A DNA stretch of 30,162 bases from a virus: the IMG/VR virus record IMGVR_UViG_3300042474_001562, positions 1-30,162 of that record. The stretch is one strand, 5' to 3'. Below are positions 6,228-13,440 of the stretch, piece by piece; the first letter of the stretch is position 1, and each line of letters starts with the position of its first letter. The translations under genes were made by a program, and so were the position numbers. The notes beneath the pieces were generated by a model. It saw only the letters and a program-made list of their open reading frames with translations. It was not told where the DNA came from and did no database searches.

Positions 6228-6550
6228 TTTAACTCCAATAAAAGATATTTTTGGTTATCTATAATATTATAGATTTTTATATTAGTCATTTTTTTAGATT
6301 TACTATCCCATTCTAATCTTCTACCATTATTACATATCCAACCAGATATTTGAGATTTTATCCACATTCTATGCTGAAATAAATCCCATAAATAATAACC
6401 TAAATTGTCATCTAAATCTAAAGAAATATCTTCAAATACACAATTTTGCATAAATTCAATAAATTCATCAGTTAGGATATCATACCAAGGAATTAAACTT
6501 GCTGCTTGATATGTATCCATCCCTGTAGATACTGTATATTGTTGTTGCAT
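6224..6550 (-). CDS. Small hypothetical protein of the gp52-flanking module
   Basis: A 108-residue protein. The start at 6550 lies right after the stop of the preceding gene, with GGAT upstream; a longer frame to 6595 would overlap that gene. The N-terminal motif SLIPWYDILTDEFIEFM resembles LIPFLWMFDETFIRSM in the 8939-9223 protein. The C-terminus (KIYNIIDNQKYLLLELK) resembles the end of the 8655-8942 protein. It overlaps the start of the candidate head protein by four bases. The function is unknown. Confidence 0.55.
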   Translation of the reverse strand: MQQQYTVSTGMDTYQAASLIPWYDILTDEFIEFMQNCVFEDISLDLDDNLGYYLWDLFQHRMWIKSQISGWICNNGRRLEWDSKSKKMTNIKIYNIIDNQKYLLLELK

Positions 6551-6551
6551 T

Positions 6552-6740
6552 TTATCCGCACAAAAAGTTAGATACAGATTTAACTTGTAATACACCTTCC
6601 ATTGTAACTACACCTTTGACAATTCTACCAGATGATAATGTATGAACAATAACTTCATTTTCTACACTTTCATTAACAACGATGCTATTAAATCTAGATT
6701 TCAATTCTTGTAATTCTTGAGCTGTAAATTCTGGGATCAT
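6552..6740 (-). CDS. Small hypothetical protein downstream of gp52
   Basis: A 62-residue protein (MIPEFTAQELQELKSRFNSI, then beta-type VIVHTLSSGRIVKGVVTMEG). The ATG overlaps the gp52 stop (ATGA) and has a GGAGG-like ribosome site within the end of gp52, so translation is coupled. The second half resembles a small beta barrel with VKGVVTMEGVLQVKSV. The family is not recognised. Confidence 0.55.
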   Translation of the reverse strand: MIPEFTAQELQELKSRFNSIVVNESVENEVIVHTLSSGRIVKGVVTMEGVLQVKSVSNFLCG

Positions 6741-8044
6741 AATTCCTCCAATTCTTTTGAATATAATTGTATATTAGTTGTTTTTTCTAATTGTTTTTTC
6801 TTAGTATTTAATTCTTTAACCTGAGTTTCCAATTCTTTTATTCTAGAACCAGTTAAATTCCAAATTTTCATATCTAATAATTTATCAGTAAAGTCATTTT
6901 CATCTAAAATTGAAATTAACTCAAGTTTTGATGCATTTTTAAATAAATTAACATTATCTAAATAAAAATAAATAAATCTAATTCGCTCATTAGAAATTTT
7001 AATATCATCGTTTAAAATATCAATTAACTTAATGATACGTTCAGTATATTTACACAAACGCCAATCAACAAAGTAATCAATAATATCATTAACAGAACTG
7101 AATTTTCTTAACTTACCAGTGGGCAACCAGCACGTTAAATTTTCAGTAACCGTTGTAGTCAATTTTAACCTATCAAGTAGGGTTTCGTCAAGTAAATTAT
7201 TTAAAATTCCTCTTTGATAGTACACATCAATATCAAAACTTTCTTCGGTCGAATTATCCTCATAATCTTTGATGGAATCATTTTCTATTAATTTATTTAA
7301 TTGTTTTTTAATGTCATCAAGATACATACCAACAGGCAATTCAGTAATTTTAATTTGAGTAGCACTAACTCGCTCAATACAACCACTAATTTTATATTTA
7401 TTTTCCTCTACACGTTCAACTGTACCTTTGAATCCGTCAAAATACGGCAGTAAATCATAATATCGAATACCACCTGACATCTTGTTCTTAATGTAGGACG
7501 AGAGCTCTCGAGGATCACGAGAGAGGATCGTAGAAGCAAAACCAGTACCAATACCCTGGGTACTGTTTAAAAGCACTCCTGGCAAGAGTGGCACAAAGAA
7601 ATTTGGCTCAATCTTATATTCGTCTTCATATAAATGCTCTAGGATAATATCATCTTCTTTACGGAAATATTGTCTAAAGTTTTTTGATAATTTTGTAAAA
7701 ATATAACGATGAGCTGCTGGAATTGGGCTTAATCTAGAACCAAACTGACCAATAGGATCCAACCAATTTAAATTATTAGAGCCTACAAAATCCTGCGCAA
7801 GGTTACAAATTACGCCACCAATACCTGCTTCACCGTGGTGATACTGGGTTTCGTATGCCACGGAAGACGCTAATTGAGCGACTTTCATTTCACTTGTTGT
7901 ATTTTTCAATAAACAAGTATATAAAACTTTACGCTGAGTAATTTTCAAACCATCAATTAAATTTGGTAATGAACGCTCATTATCGTAGTTGGCGTACGGA
8001 CGATATTGTTCCTGAAATAATCTATCGATTGTAATTTGTTTCAT
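6737..8044 (-). CDS. 52: DNA topoisomerase II medium subunit (gp52)
   Basis: A 435-residue homologue of T4 gp52 (442 residues), the DNA breakage-reunion subunit of phage type II topoisomerase (GyrA/ParC-like). The N-terminal winged-helix core shows EQYRPYANYDNERSLPNLID and GLKITQRKVLY. The catalytic tyrosine is Y114 in PIPAAHRYIFTKL, preceded by GEAGIGG. The GIGTGFAST motif and a C-terminal coiled coil (KELETQVKELNTKKKQLEK) follow. It acts with the ATPase subunit encoded at 9226-11094. In this window the two subunits are separated by three small genes. It overlaps both neighbours by four bases, so it belongs to a tightly coupled operon. Confidence 0.95.
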   Translation of the reverse strand: MKQITIDRLFQEQYRPYANYDNERSLPNLIDGLKITQRKVLYTCLLKNTTSEMKVAQLASSVAYETQYHHGEAGIGGVICNLAQDFVGSNNLNWLDPIGQFGSRLSPIPAAHRYIFTKLSKNFRQYFRKEDDIILEHLYEDEYKIEPNFFVPLLPGVLLNSTQGIGTGFASTILSRDPRELSSYIKNKMSGGIRYYDLLPYFDGFKGTVERVEENKYKISGCIERVSATQIKITELPVGMYLDDIKKQLNKLIENDSIKDYEDNSTEESFDIDVYYQRGILNNLLDETLLDRLKLTTTVTENLTCWLPTGKLRKFSSVNDIIDYFVDWRLCKYTERIIKLIDILNDDIKISNERIRFIYFYLDNVNLFKNASKLELISILDENDFTDKLLDMKIWNLTGSRIKELETQVKELNTKKKQLEKTTNIQLYSKELEEL

Positions 8045-8658
8045 AGTTTATGTTTAGATATAATTATATGTTTATGTTCGAAATCTAATGGATCAATCAA
8101 ATTACCAGAAGAATCAAAATTAGTTCCTGGGTCAAAATATGAATGTAGATGATTTTCTATATTCTCAGATGTAGTTTTATGTAACTTAGATCCATCGTGA
8201 TAATAAACATGATGACCAGTTTCCAATGCTTTATGAGATAATTTCTTCCACATATTATGACCTGATGGGGTTTGGTAAGTTGAAGAAATTAAAGGTAAAT
8301 TAGAATTATGTAGATGATTTAATGTTTCATGCAATGCATAATTTTTCGGTAATAATTTTGTAGATATTCTTTCAACAGATGTCTGTTCTTGATGTTTGAA
8401 TGGAATAAATTTTGTGGGATTATGTTCATGAAATTCGCTTTTATATAAAGTTTTTCCTGAATCATGATCATTAGTATAATATTTTGTTATATTTTTATTT
8501 TTAAAAACATGTTTTTTAACATTATTATTTAAATTATCCATAATAGGATAATTTCGACTTTTTTTAAAATGAATTTGTTGATCATGTTTTGTGGCTAAAT
8601 CCATTTTAACATCACCAACATTTATAGACATTTCATGAAATAATTTAAAAGATTTCAT
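8041..8658 (-). CDS. Candidate internal head protein, HVYYHDG family, copy 1
   Basis: A 205-residue paralogue of the 5601-6227 protein. It begins MKSFKLFHEMSINVGD, similar to the capsid-targeting peptide of T4 internal head proteins with a likely cleavage after FHE. It then has FIPFKHQEQTSVERI, GHNMWKKLSHKALETG, HHVYYHDGSKLHKTTSENIE and a C-terminal KHIIISKHKL. GGAG precedes the ATG. The protein is rich in His. The pair brackets gp52 and each is preceded by similar small genes, which points to duplication of a whole module. The molecular function is unknown. Confidence 0.6.
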   Translation of the reverse strand: MKSFKLFHEMSINVGDVKMDLATKHDQQIHFKKSRNYPIMDNLNNNVKKHVFKNKNITKYYTNDHDSGKTLYKSEFHEHNPTKFIPFKHQEQTSVERISTKLLPKNYALHETLNHLHNSNLPLISSTYQTPSGHNMWKKLSHKALETGHHVYYHDGSKLHKTTSENIENHLHSYFDPGTNFDSSGNLIDPLDFEHKHIIISKHKL

Positions 8659-8942
8659 TTTATCTCCAATAAAATTTTATTTGTTTGTATATCCATAATT
8701 TTTAAATATGTTAATTCGGTATCAGAAAATTCTAAAATAATAGATCTATTATTTAAACATTTATTAAATGATAATACACCATATGATATAAATGGTTTAG
8801 AATAAAATTTAAGTTTAAATTTACATTTAAATTCTGTTAAATTTAAGATTGAAGAATTTATTTGATCAAATACTGATTCTTGTAAATATTCAAATCTGAA
8901 TAATAAATTAATTATATCATTTTCAGTTAATTTTATATTCAT
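8655..8942 (-). CDS. Small hypothetical protein
   Basis: A 95-residue protein (MNIKLTENDIINLLFRFEYL at the start) with a beta-rich second half and the ending KIMDIQTNKILLEIK, which resembles the ending of the 6224-6550 protein. Four-base overlaps on both sides indicate coupled translation. It is very AT-rich. The family is not recognised. Confidence 0.5.
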   Translation of the reverse strand: MNIKLTENDIINLLFRFEYLQESVFDQINSSILNLTEFKCKFKLKFYSKPFISYGVLSFNKCLNNRSIILEFSDTELTYLKIMDIQTNKILLEIK

Positions 8943-9223
8943 AAGTCAAATAAAATTTCAGTATCAATAGAAAATCTAATTGTTCTAGTATTTTCAGAAA
9001 AATTATAATTGTATTGGATTTTACCTACATACCCAGAAAATACAACTCCATCTAATTTCTCTAATAAAACATCAGAAATATAATTTTTTTGATATAATAA
9101 ATCTTTATTAAGATTTTTAAATCGTTTACCCATACTTCTAATAAAAGTTTCATCAAACATCCACAAAAACGGAATCAATTCTAATCCATCTAAGGTAGAA
9201 AATGGAAAACAATATTTTATCAT
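8939..9223 (-). CDS. Small hypothetical protein of the gp52-flanking module
   Basis: A 94-residue protein. LELIPFLWMFDETFIRSMGK near the N-terminus resembles SLIPWYDILTDEFIEFM in the 6224-6550 protein, so the two are probably distant paralogues. The C-terminal half is beta-type (GKIQYNYNFSENTRTIRFSI). It follows the topoisomerase large subunit by two bases. The function is unknown. Confidence 0.5.
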   Translation of the reverse strand: MIKYCFPFSTLDGLELIPFLWMFDETFIRSMGKRFKNLNKDLLYQKNYISDVLLEKLDGVVFSGYVGKIQYNYNFSENTRTIRFSIDTEILFDL

Positions 9224-9225
9224 AT

Positions 9226-11094
9226 TTACCCTTCAATACCCAACCAAACTTTTCTCTTATCAGTACTACCAGTTTCTTTAGAAAAATGTAAATCAAAAAG
9301 TGCAGTCTCGTCTTTTAATGAAATTAATTGTTCTAAATTATTAGCCAATTCGGACAAATAAATTTTCCATTCTTTACTAGAACTGGTTCCTAGACCTTTA
9401 TAATATTTGGATTCATATTTTTCTCCAATATGATCTTTTTTCCAATCATTAAATTGATCTAAAGTGTAAAAACTTAATATTTCTTTTTTATACTTAACTT
9501 TTACAATTGGTGTATTTAAAATATAAATAACACCTAAAGAAAATAATTCTGGCCAAAATTTATAAAACGCATTTAATAATAATGCTCTTATGTGAAATCC
9601 ATCTAAATCCGAATCTGTAGACAGGACAATTTTACCAAACCGAATATCTTCGATAGAATTAACAGGAACACCAAATTGAAGCCCAGTAATTGTCATGATG
9701 CTTTTAAATTCTTTATTATCAAGAATATCTTTTAATTCCATAGGTCGTACATTAACAGGTTTACCTCGTAACGGAAATGCTGCCATTGTTTTTGGATCTC
9801 TACCAGATAACAATGCTGAAAGTGCAGAATCTCCTTCTGCTAAAAATAACATTGCTTCATTACGTTGTTTGGTAGATGCATCATGGAACTTTTCAACTCT
9901 ACGTGGATCTGCTTTATCTAAATTTTTATTAGCTTTACGCAATTCAGCAGCTTCAGCAGCACGTTCTTTAGCCTGAACCCAATCCAAAATAGATTGAATA
10001 ATCTCGGATTTAAGAATGTTTTTAATAAATTTATCGCTAACGCTCCAGGAAGTTTTCCATTCGGTTGGCAAACTAATCATATTTTCTTTTGTTTGACTAG
10101 AAAATCTTGGTCGATTTACTGTACCAGCAATATAAACTCTAAAATGATTTTTAATATCACTAGGTTTTACATCCACTTTATGTTTTTTCTTAAAGTGCTC
10201 ACGAAGTTTAGTTGTGATTTGATCAACAACATAATTGACATGAGTTCCACCTTGATAAGTTTCTACCGAATTGATAAAAGAAATTTGCTCAAATCCATCC
10301 GAAGAACTGATACCAACTTTCCAATCATCAGTATTATCTGTGTAATACTCAGTAGAATATAACGAAATATAATCATCAAAAGATTTAAATTTAATTAATT
10401 CACCATTAAAATAAAATTTAATATTTAAATTATTTGCAGCAGCATCAATTACTTTCTTTTGAATTTTACAAATATGGTCTGCATCTAAACCTGTTAACTT
10501 AAAAAATTCATAATCTGGCGTGAATGTAATTTTAGTTCCATTTTTAGAATATTCTTTAATTTTAGGTTCTGAACGCTCTCGCATCCCATTCCAGAAATCT
10601 TGAGTTAATTTTTTCTTACCGTCGCAAGATTCAATTTTAAAATTTGTAGAAAGAACATTAGTTAATGTTGAACCAACACCATTAGTACCGATTAATGATT
10701 GATCTTCATCATCATTAAAATTGGAACCTGCGCGCAAATTAGAAAAAACTGTTTCTGCAATATATGTTCCAGTTTGATCATGAATTTCTACGGGAATACC
10801 TCGACCATTATCCTGAATAGAAATTTCATCAAATGTAATATCCACTTTAATTTGATTTAATACATCAGGCGCTCTTTTTCCTTCGTCAATAGAATTATCA
10901 AGAATTTCAGAAAAGATTTTAATAAAAGCGGGGATATATGAAATATCTCGCTTTTCCATATTTTTAGATTGAGTATTATAAACCCATTCTTGGCTTGTTT
11001 GGATTGAAGTAGAACCAGCATACATGCCAGTTCTTTTTCTAATATGTTCAATCTCATCAAGAACTTGATAAGTTTGTTGAATATGTTTTGTCAT
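9226..11094 (-). CDS. 39: DNA topoisomerase II large subunit (gp39 with gp60 part)
   Basis: A 622-residue ATPase subunit of phage type II topoisomerase (GyrB/ParE-like), which relaxes DNA ahead of replication forks. The GHKL ATPase site shows E63 and N67 (SEILDNSIDEG), D95-G99 (DNGRGIP) and the ATP lid (GTNGVGSTLTN, about 136-146). The transducer domain spans about 220-380. The TOPRIM domain has E420 (LAEGDS) and D494/D496/D498 (STDSDLDGFH). In T4 this is split into gp39 and gp60; here it is one chain, as in most relatives, without a visible intron or hop. The gene follows the 85-residue gene by two bases. Confidence 0.95.
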   Translation of the reverse strand: MTKHIQQTYQVLDEIEHIRKRTGMYAGSTSIQTSQEWVYNTQSKNMEKRDISYIPAFIKIFSEILDNSIDEGKRAPDVLNQIKVDITFDEISIQDNGRGIPVEIHDQTGTYIAETVFSNLRAGSNFNDDEDQSLIGTNGVGSTLTNVLSTNFKIESCDGKKKLTQDFWNGMRERSEPKIKEYSKNGTKITFTPDYEFFKLTGLDADHICKIQKKVIDAAANNLNIKFYFNGELIKFKSFDDYISLYSTEYYTDNTDDWKVGISSSDGFEQISFINSVETYQGGTHVNYVVDQITTKLREHFKKKHKVDVKPSDIKNHFRVYIAGTVNRPRFSSQTKENMISLPTEWKTSWSVSDKFIKNILKSEIIQSILDWVQAKERAAEAAELRKANKNLDKADPRRVEKFHDASTKQRNEAMLFLAEGDSALSALLSGRDPKTMAAFPLRGKPVNVRPMELKDILDNKEFKSIMTITGLQFGVPVNSIEDIRFGKIVLSTDSDLDGFHIRALLLNAFYKFWPELFSLGVIYILNTPIVKVKYKKEILSFYTLDQFNDWKKDHIGEKYESKYYKGLGTSSSKEWKIYLSELANNLEQLISLKDETALFDLHFSKETGSTDKRKVWLGIEG

Positions 11095-11095
11095 T

Positions 11096-11353
11096 TTAAA
11101 TATTAATATTTAATGAAAGTACAGAATCAATTTTGAAAGAACGCCAACCATTATTATCTAAATCCCAAACAGATAACACATTAGGATTTTCGGTTTTAAT
11201 TACTTTACCCTCAACAATTTCAGTAATAGGTAACACATGAGATTGTAAAGTGCATTTCATAACTCGTTCTGTACCATCAGTTTTAGTGAAAGTTACAGTA
11301 CCAACATTATTTTGCAATAATTGTTTAATATCTTCTTTAGTGTAAATACTCAT
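11096..11353 (-). CDS. WYL_2/SH3-like small domain protein (DUF2693-like)
   Basis: An 85-residue protein with TVTFTKTDGTERVMKCTLQS and NVLSVWDLDNNGWRSFKIDS, the two blocks of the small SH3-like phage family formerly called DUF2693 (WYL_2). The protein is a compact beta barrel, probably nucleic-acid binding or regulatory; the exact role is unknown. It is the first gene behind the promoter at 11386-11414 and directly precedes the topoisomerase large subunit. Confidence 0.7.
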   Translation of the reverse strand: MSIYTKEDIKQLLQNNVGTVTFTKTDGTERVMKCTLQSHVLPITEIVEGKVIKTENPNVLSVWDLDNNGWRSFKIDSVLSLNINI

Positions 11354-11385
11354 AATAAAATCCTTACAGGTTAATTGGAAACTTT

Positions 11386-11414
11386 ATCTTAACCTAAAGT
11401 CATCAAAAAGTCAA
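11386..11414 (-). promoter_or_regulatory. Early sigma70 promoter ahead of the topoisomerase operon
   Basis: TTGACT (11414-11409), 17 bases, TAAGAT (11391-11386) on the minus strand. The spacer ends in TTTAGGT, as in the promoter at 16067-16095. It fires into 11353 and through the topoisomerase genes. Confidence 0.8.
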
Positions 11415-11417
11415 GCA

Positions 11418-11630
11418 CTAAAATAAAACCAACAGCAACAAAACAAAAGCAAATGCTGCTAGATAAGAAGAATAAGGAATTGATTCCTGGGCTGCAGGAA
11501 ATTGTGGTATTGGGTTAACTTGTGATCCTTTACCTGTAGCAACAGAAATAAAATCCTCAAATTGAGATTCCTGTTTATATTTCAATTCAGTCAGGTAATG
11601 TCTGCGTAAAGTAGAATCTTCTGGTATCAT
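11418..11630 (-). CDS. Small protein with C-terminal membrane helix
   Basis: A 70-residue protein. The N-terminus MIPEDSTLRRHYLTELKYKQ is a motif I recall in other phage genomes. Residues 53-70 (SYLAAFAFVLLLLVLF) form a single terminal membrane anchor, so the polar part faces the cytoplasm. The function is unknown. The gene lies just upstream of the topoisomerase promoter, whose -35 is four bases past its stop. Confidence 0.6.
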   Translation of the reverse strand: MIPEDSTLRRHYLTELKYKQESQFEDFISVATGKGSQVNPIPQFPAAQESIPYSSYLAAFAFVLLLLVLF

Positions 11631-11639
11631 ATTAATCTC

Positions 11640-11792
11640 TTATTTTATTTTTGGAGCAATTTGAGGTTTTTTATTTAAATCGCTAACAACTTTATCCAAC
11701 AATTCTTGATTAGCTGGAATTACTGGGCTTTTTGCAGGTTCAGGTTTAGAAATATTGTTGTATATATCTCTAGTATTTTTTATAATCGACAT
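11640..11792 (-). CDS. Small hypothetical protein
   Basis: A 50-residue protein (MSIIKNTRDIYNNISKPEPA, then KSPVIPANQELLDKVVSDLN), Pro- and Lys-rich with one predicted helix. The start at 11792 is chosen over an in-frame ATG at 11828 because the longer form would overlap the 55-residue frame 11770-11937 more heavily. No strong ribosome site is present. The family is not recognised. Confidence 0.45.
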   Translation of the reverse strand: MSIIKNTRDIYNNISKPEPAKSPVIPANQELLDKVVSDLNKKPQIAPKIK

Positions 11793-11937
11793 TTTTGTAT
11801 TTTTTGTTTGAAGAAAAATTATCGTCATAATCCAATTCAGAAAATGAGACTCGTTTGGTTTTCAAATTTTTAGTTGATTTTCGTTTTTTTGTTTGAAACT
11901 CACCGAAATCATCAAAAATATTAATATTTTGTTTCAT
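11770..11937 (-). CDS. Small charged hypothetical protein
   Basis: A 55-residue protein: an acidic start (MKQNINIFDDFGEF), a basic centre (KKRKSTKNLKTKR) and an acidic patch (SELDYDDNFSS). It overlaps the next gene by 23 bases and has no clear ribosome site. The charge pattern suggests a disordered protein. Its coding status is probable, not certain: the alternative is that the region is untranslated leader. Confidence 0.4.
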   Translation of the reverse strand: MKQNINIFDDFGEFQTKKRKSTKNLKTKRVSFSELDYDDNFSSNKKYKNVDYKKY

Positions 11938-11953
11938 ATAAAATTTAAAAGTG

Positions 11954-12376
11954 TTAAAATAATTCTGGAAAAACTTCTTTGACTAAAGATTCTGTTAATC
12001 CTGGGATTTGAAGGTCTTTTTTCATCATGTTGACGAAAACAACTGCTTCTTCAGGTTCAAATGATTCTAAAAGTTGTAATAGAAGAACATTACGTTTTTG
12101 TTCTGTTAATGTATCCGCTGTTGGATCACCTTTTAAGAAAAGATAAACTCTACGAAGTTCTGACTCAAGACCAGCTAATCGAATTCCAGGAAAAGTATCG
12201 GGTTTGATATATTCTGTTGGAAATTCTTTAATGTAGAATTGATAATTTGGATTAAATGTATATTGTAATACTTGTTTAAAGTAATAGATATTATTTTGTT
12301 CAAGAATTTGTTTTCGTTGTTGATCGGTTTTAGCACCTTCAAATTCTTTTAAAATTTCATAAACGTTCTTGATCAT
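11954..12376 (-). CDS. Conserved T4-like protein (DUF6433-like)
   Basis: A 140-residue, mostly helical protein (MIKNVYEILKEFEGAKTDQQ, LQYTFNPNYQFYI, RNVLLLQLLESFEPEEAVVF). The YTFNPNYQFYI...F and LL..LE....EA..... pattern matches an uncharacterised family common in T4-like phages; I recall it as DUF6433 but cannot confirm the number. It follows the 52-residue gene by one base. The role is unknown, and its position in the early operon suggests takeover or DNA metabolism. Confidence 0.6.
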   Translation of the reverse strand: MIKNVYEILKEFEGAKTDQQRKQILEQNNIYYFKQVLQYTFNPNYQFYIKEFPTEYIKPDTFPGIRLAGLESELRRVYLFLKGDPTADTLTEQKRNVLLLQLLESFEPEEAVVFVNMMKKDLQIPGLTESLVKEVFPELF

Positions 12377-12377
12377 A

Positions 12378-12536
12378 TTATTTTTTATTTAAGATTTCTG
12401 TTGATATTAAATCAATCACTAATTCAATTGATTCTCCTATTAATGTTGCGTTGGGCATCACTTTTAGCTGCCCTCTTCTCCATCTATTATAATCCCTTAA
12501 AGTTTCTAAGGCAACAATAATTTTTTGTCTATCCAT
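12378..12536 (-). CDS. Small conserved phage protein, first gene of the operon
   Basis: A 52-residue protein (MDRQKIIVALETLRDYNRWR, then RGQLKVMPNATLIGESIELV). The pattern ALE.LR.YN.WRRG....MP.AT.IG..I is recognisable from many phages as an uncharacterised short protein. GGAT precedes the ATG by six bases. It is the first gene behind the promoter at 12562-12590. Confidence 0.65.
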   Translation of the reverse strand: MDRQKIIVALETLRDYNRWRRGQLKVMPNATLIGESIELVIDLISTEILNKK

Positions 12537-12561
12537 AATTAACATCCTTTTAATTTTATTT

Positions 12562-12590
12562 ATTGTATTATGAAATTCAATTTACGTCAA
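12562..12590 (-). promoter_or_regulatory. Early sigma70 promoter of the long minus operon
   Basis: TTGACG (12590-12585), 17 bases, TACAAT (12567-12562) on the minus strand, about 26 bases upstream of the 12536 start. A late-like AATAAATA overlaps the -10 on the same strand (12564-12557), so the operon may also be read late. Confidence 0.8.
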
Positions 12591-12597
12591 TAGATTT

Positions 12598-12667
12598 CCG
12601 CGAAGCGGGTTCCCGAAGGGAACTAATTTAATGCTTCGCTTCGCTCGCATCGCTTCCTTCGGAAGCG
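12598..12667. repeat. GC-rich cluster of triloop hairpins
   Basis: Three perfect stems with three-base loops lie within 70 bases: CCGC-GAA-GCGG (12598-12608), GTTCCC-GAA-GGGAAC (12609-12623, directly adjacent) and CGCTTCC-TTC-GGAAGCG (12651-12667). Between them lies a tract with tandem GCTTC repeats, ATGC/GCAT-flanked (12631-12650). The C-GAA-G core recurs on both strands. The composition is far richer in G and C than the surroundings. The last stem is followed on the plus strand by CATTTTTA, so it could act as a terminator in that direction. The form resembles double-hairpin repeat elements known from organelles. Confidence 0.75.
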
Positions 12668-12695
12668 CATTTTTATATTTATCTTTTTTAAGGTT

Positions 12696-12996
12696 GAATA
12701 AGGCTATCCGGAGCCCAAATTCATTTTTTTAGAATAAGACAGGTATTTTATCATTATCAACCCAAGATTGGTTCTGCTGCTTTCCACACCTGTAGCGATT
12801 TTAAAGATCCTGCGCCTAATTGGATCATCTCTTGTTTGGAGTGATTGATAATTTCATCTAGTTTCCTAGAAGTAACGAGGTGGTGTCTTTACCTCTTTTT
12901 TTCTTAGACAGAGCTATTCTACACACTTTTATGGTGAATAGGTTATCAATACGATATCAGTCGGCGTATCAACCTTTATACAGACACATTTTCTTT
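12696..12996 (-). ncRNA. Candidate structured non-coding RNA
   Basis: About 300 bases lack a convincing gene but hold a series of perfect stems. In plus coordinates these are ATACG/CGTAT with GGTT/AACC (12941-12974), GAGGT/ACCTC (12877-12895), TCTAG/CTAGA (12857-12870, loop GAAA on the minus strand, a GNRA tetraloop), GATCC/GGATC (12806-12826), ACAGGT/ACCTGT (12739-12793, enclosing a smaller stem) and GGCT/AGCC (12702-12715, flanked by GAAT/ATTC). A strong minus-strand promoter at 12997-13025 would start it near 12990. The GAAA tetraloop favours the minus strand. However, two of these stems are followed by seven T on the plus strand, so they could instead be plus-strand terminators. No known RNA family is recognised. 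Confidence 0.4.
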
Positions 12997-13025
12997 ACTA
13001 TATACTAAAAACAATTTTTAGTCAA
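12997..13025 (-). promoter_or_regulatory. Early sigma70 promoter into the structured region
   Basis: TTGACT (13025-13020), 17 bases, TATAGT (13002-12997) on the minus strand. It has the family's preceding GC. There is no long reading frame for at least 400 bases downstream, so its product should be an RNA or a long leader. Confidence 0.75.
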
Positions 13026-13039
13026 GCACTAAATTGTAC

Positions 13040-13068
13040 TTGACTATTTATATTCTATATAGTAAAAT
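13040..13068 (+). promoter_or_regulatory. Early sigma70 promoter of the plus operon
   Basis: TTGACT (13040-13045), 17 bases, TAAAAT (13063-13068). It is back to back with the minus-strand promoter at 12997-13025; the two -35 boxes are 14 bases apart. It fires into the 13087 gene. Confidence 0.8.
13045..13052 (-). promoter_or_regulatory. Possible late promoter, minus strand
   Basis: TATAAATA on the minus strand, a full match to the T4 late element, embedded in the spacer of the plus-strand early promoter and pointing into the structured region 12696-12996. A chance match is possible in AT-rich DNA. Confidence 0.35.
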
Positions 13069-13086
13069 AAAATATTACGAGGTATT

Positions 13087-13401
13087 ATGATAACAGTAAA
13101 ATCGAAAAATCACAACGGAGCAGAAGTTTTAATTAATGAAAACAATATCTTATATGCTGTTGCTTCCTATAATAATGAAACAATTGTTCATCTAAGTAAA
13201 GAATCGTTTTTAGTTTTAGCTGAATCATTTGAAAGTTTTAAACAAAAATTTGAACCGCAAGTACAGCCAACAGTTTCTCACTATATTGCAGCAACTTCTA
13301 AACCAGATACAAGCGATTATCCAGAAGATCTACCTAGATTACCGAATGGGAATATTGATAAACGAACAACAGCTTATAAAGAGTATGTTGCGAATTTATA
13401 A
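13087..13401 (+). CDS. Hypothetical protein
   Basis: A 104-residue protein. Residues 1-45 form a small beta-type domain (MITVKSKNHNGAEVLINENN, LYAVASYNNETIVHLSKESF). The rest is Pro-rich and probably flexible (EPQVQPTVSHYI, PEDLPRLPNGNID). GAGGT precedes the ATG. It is the first gene of the rightward unit behind the early promoter at 13040. The family is not recognised. Confidence 0.6.
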   Translation: MITVKSKNHNGAEVLINENNILYAVASYNNETIVHLSKESFLVLAESFESFKQKFEPQVQPTVSHYIAATSKPDTSDYPEDLPRLPNGNIDKRTTAYKEYVANL

Positions 13402-13405
13402 AATT

Positions 13406-13413
13406 GATAAATA
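13406..13413 (+). promoter_or_regulatory. Late promoter (GATAAATA)
   Basis: GATAAATA lies 28 bases before the 13441 ATG, in a 39-base gap. The same octamer precedes gp6. It matches the T4-type late element except in the first base. Confidence 0.5.
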
Positions 13414-13440
13414 ATTCTATTACAATTTAAAAATACATTT

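Noticed and set aside
9695-10362. Two plus-strand open frames
   Set aside because: Antisense to the conserved topoisomerase large subunit.
12702-12902. Hairpins followed by T runs read as plus-strand terminators
   Set aside because: No plus-strand gene or promoter was found upstream that would need them; kept as an alternative to the minus-strand RNA reading, not as separate features.
12541-13086. tRNA, tmRNA, RNase P RNA or group I intron
   Set aside because: No acceptor-CCA and T-loop pattern, no tmRNA ends, no conserved P4 or P7 core sequences could be recognised by eye.
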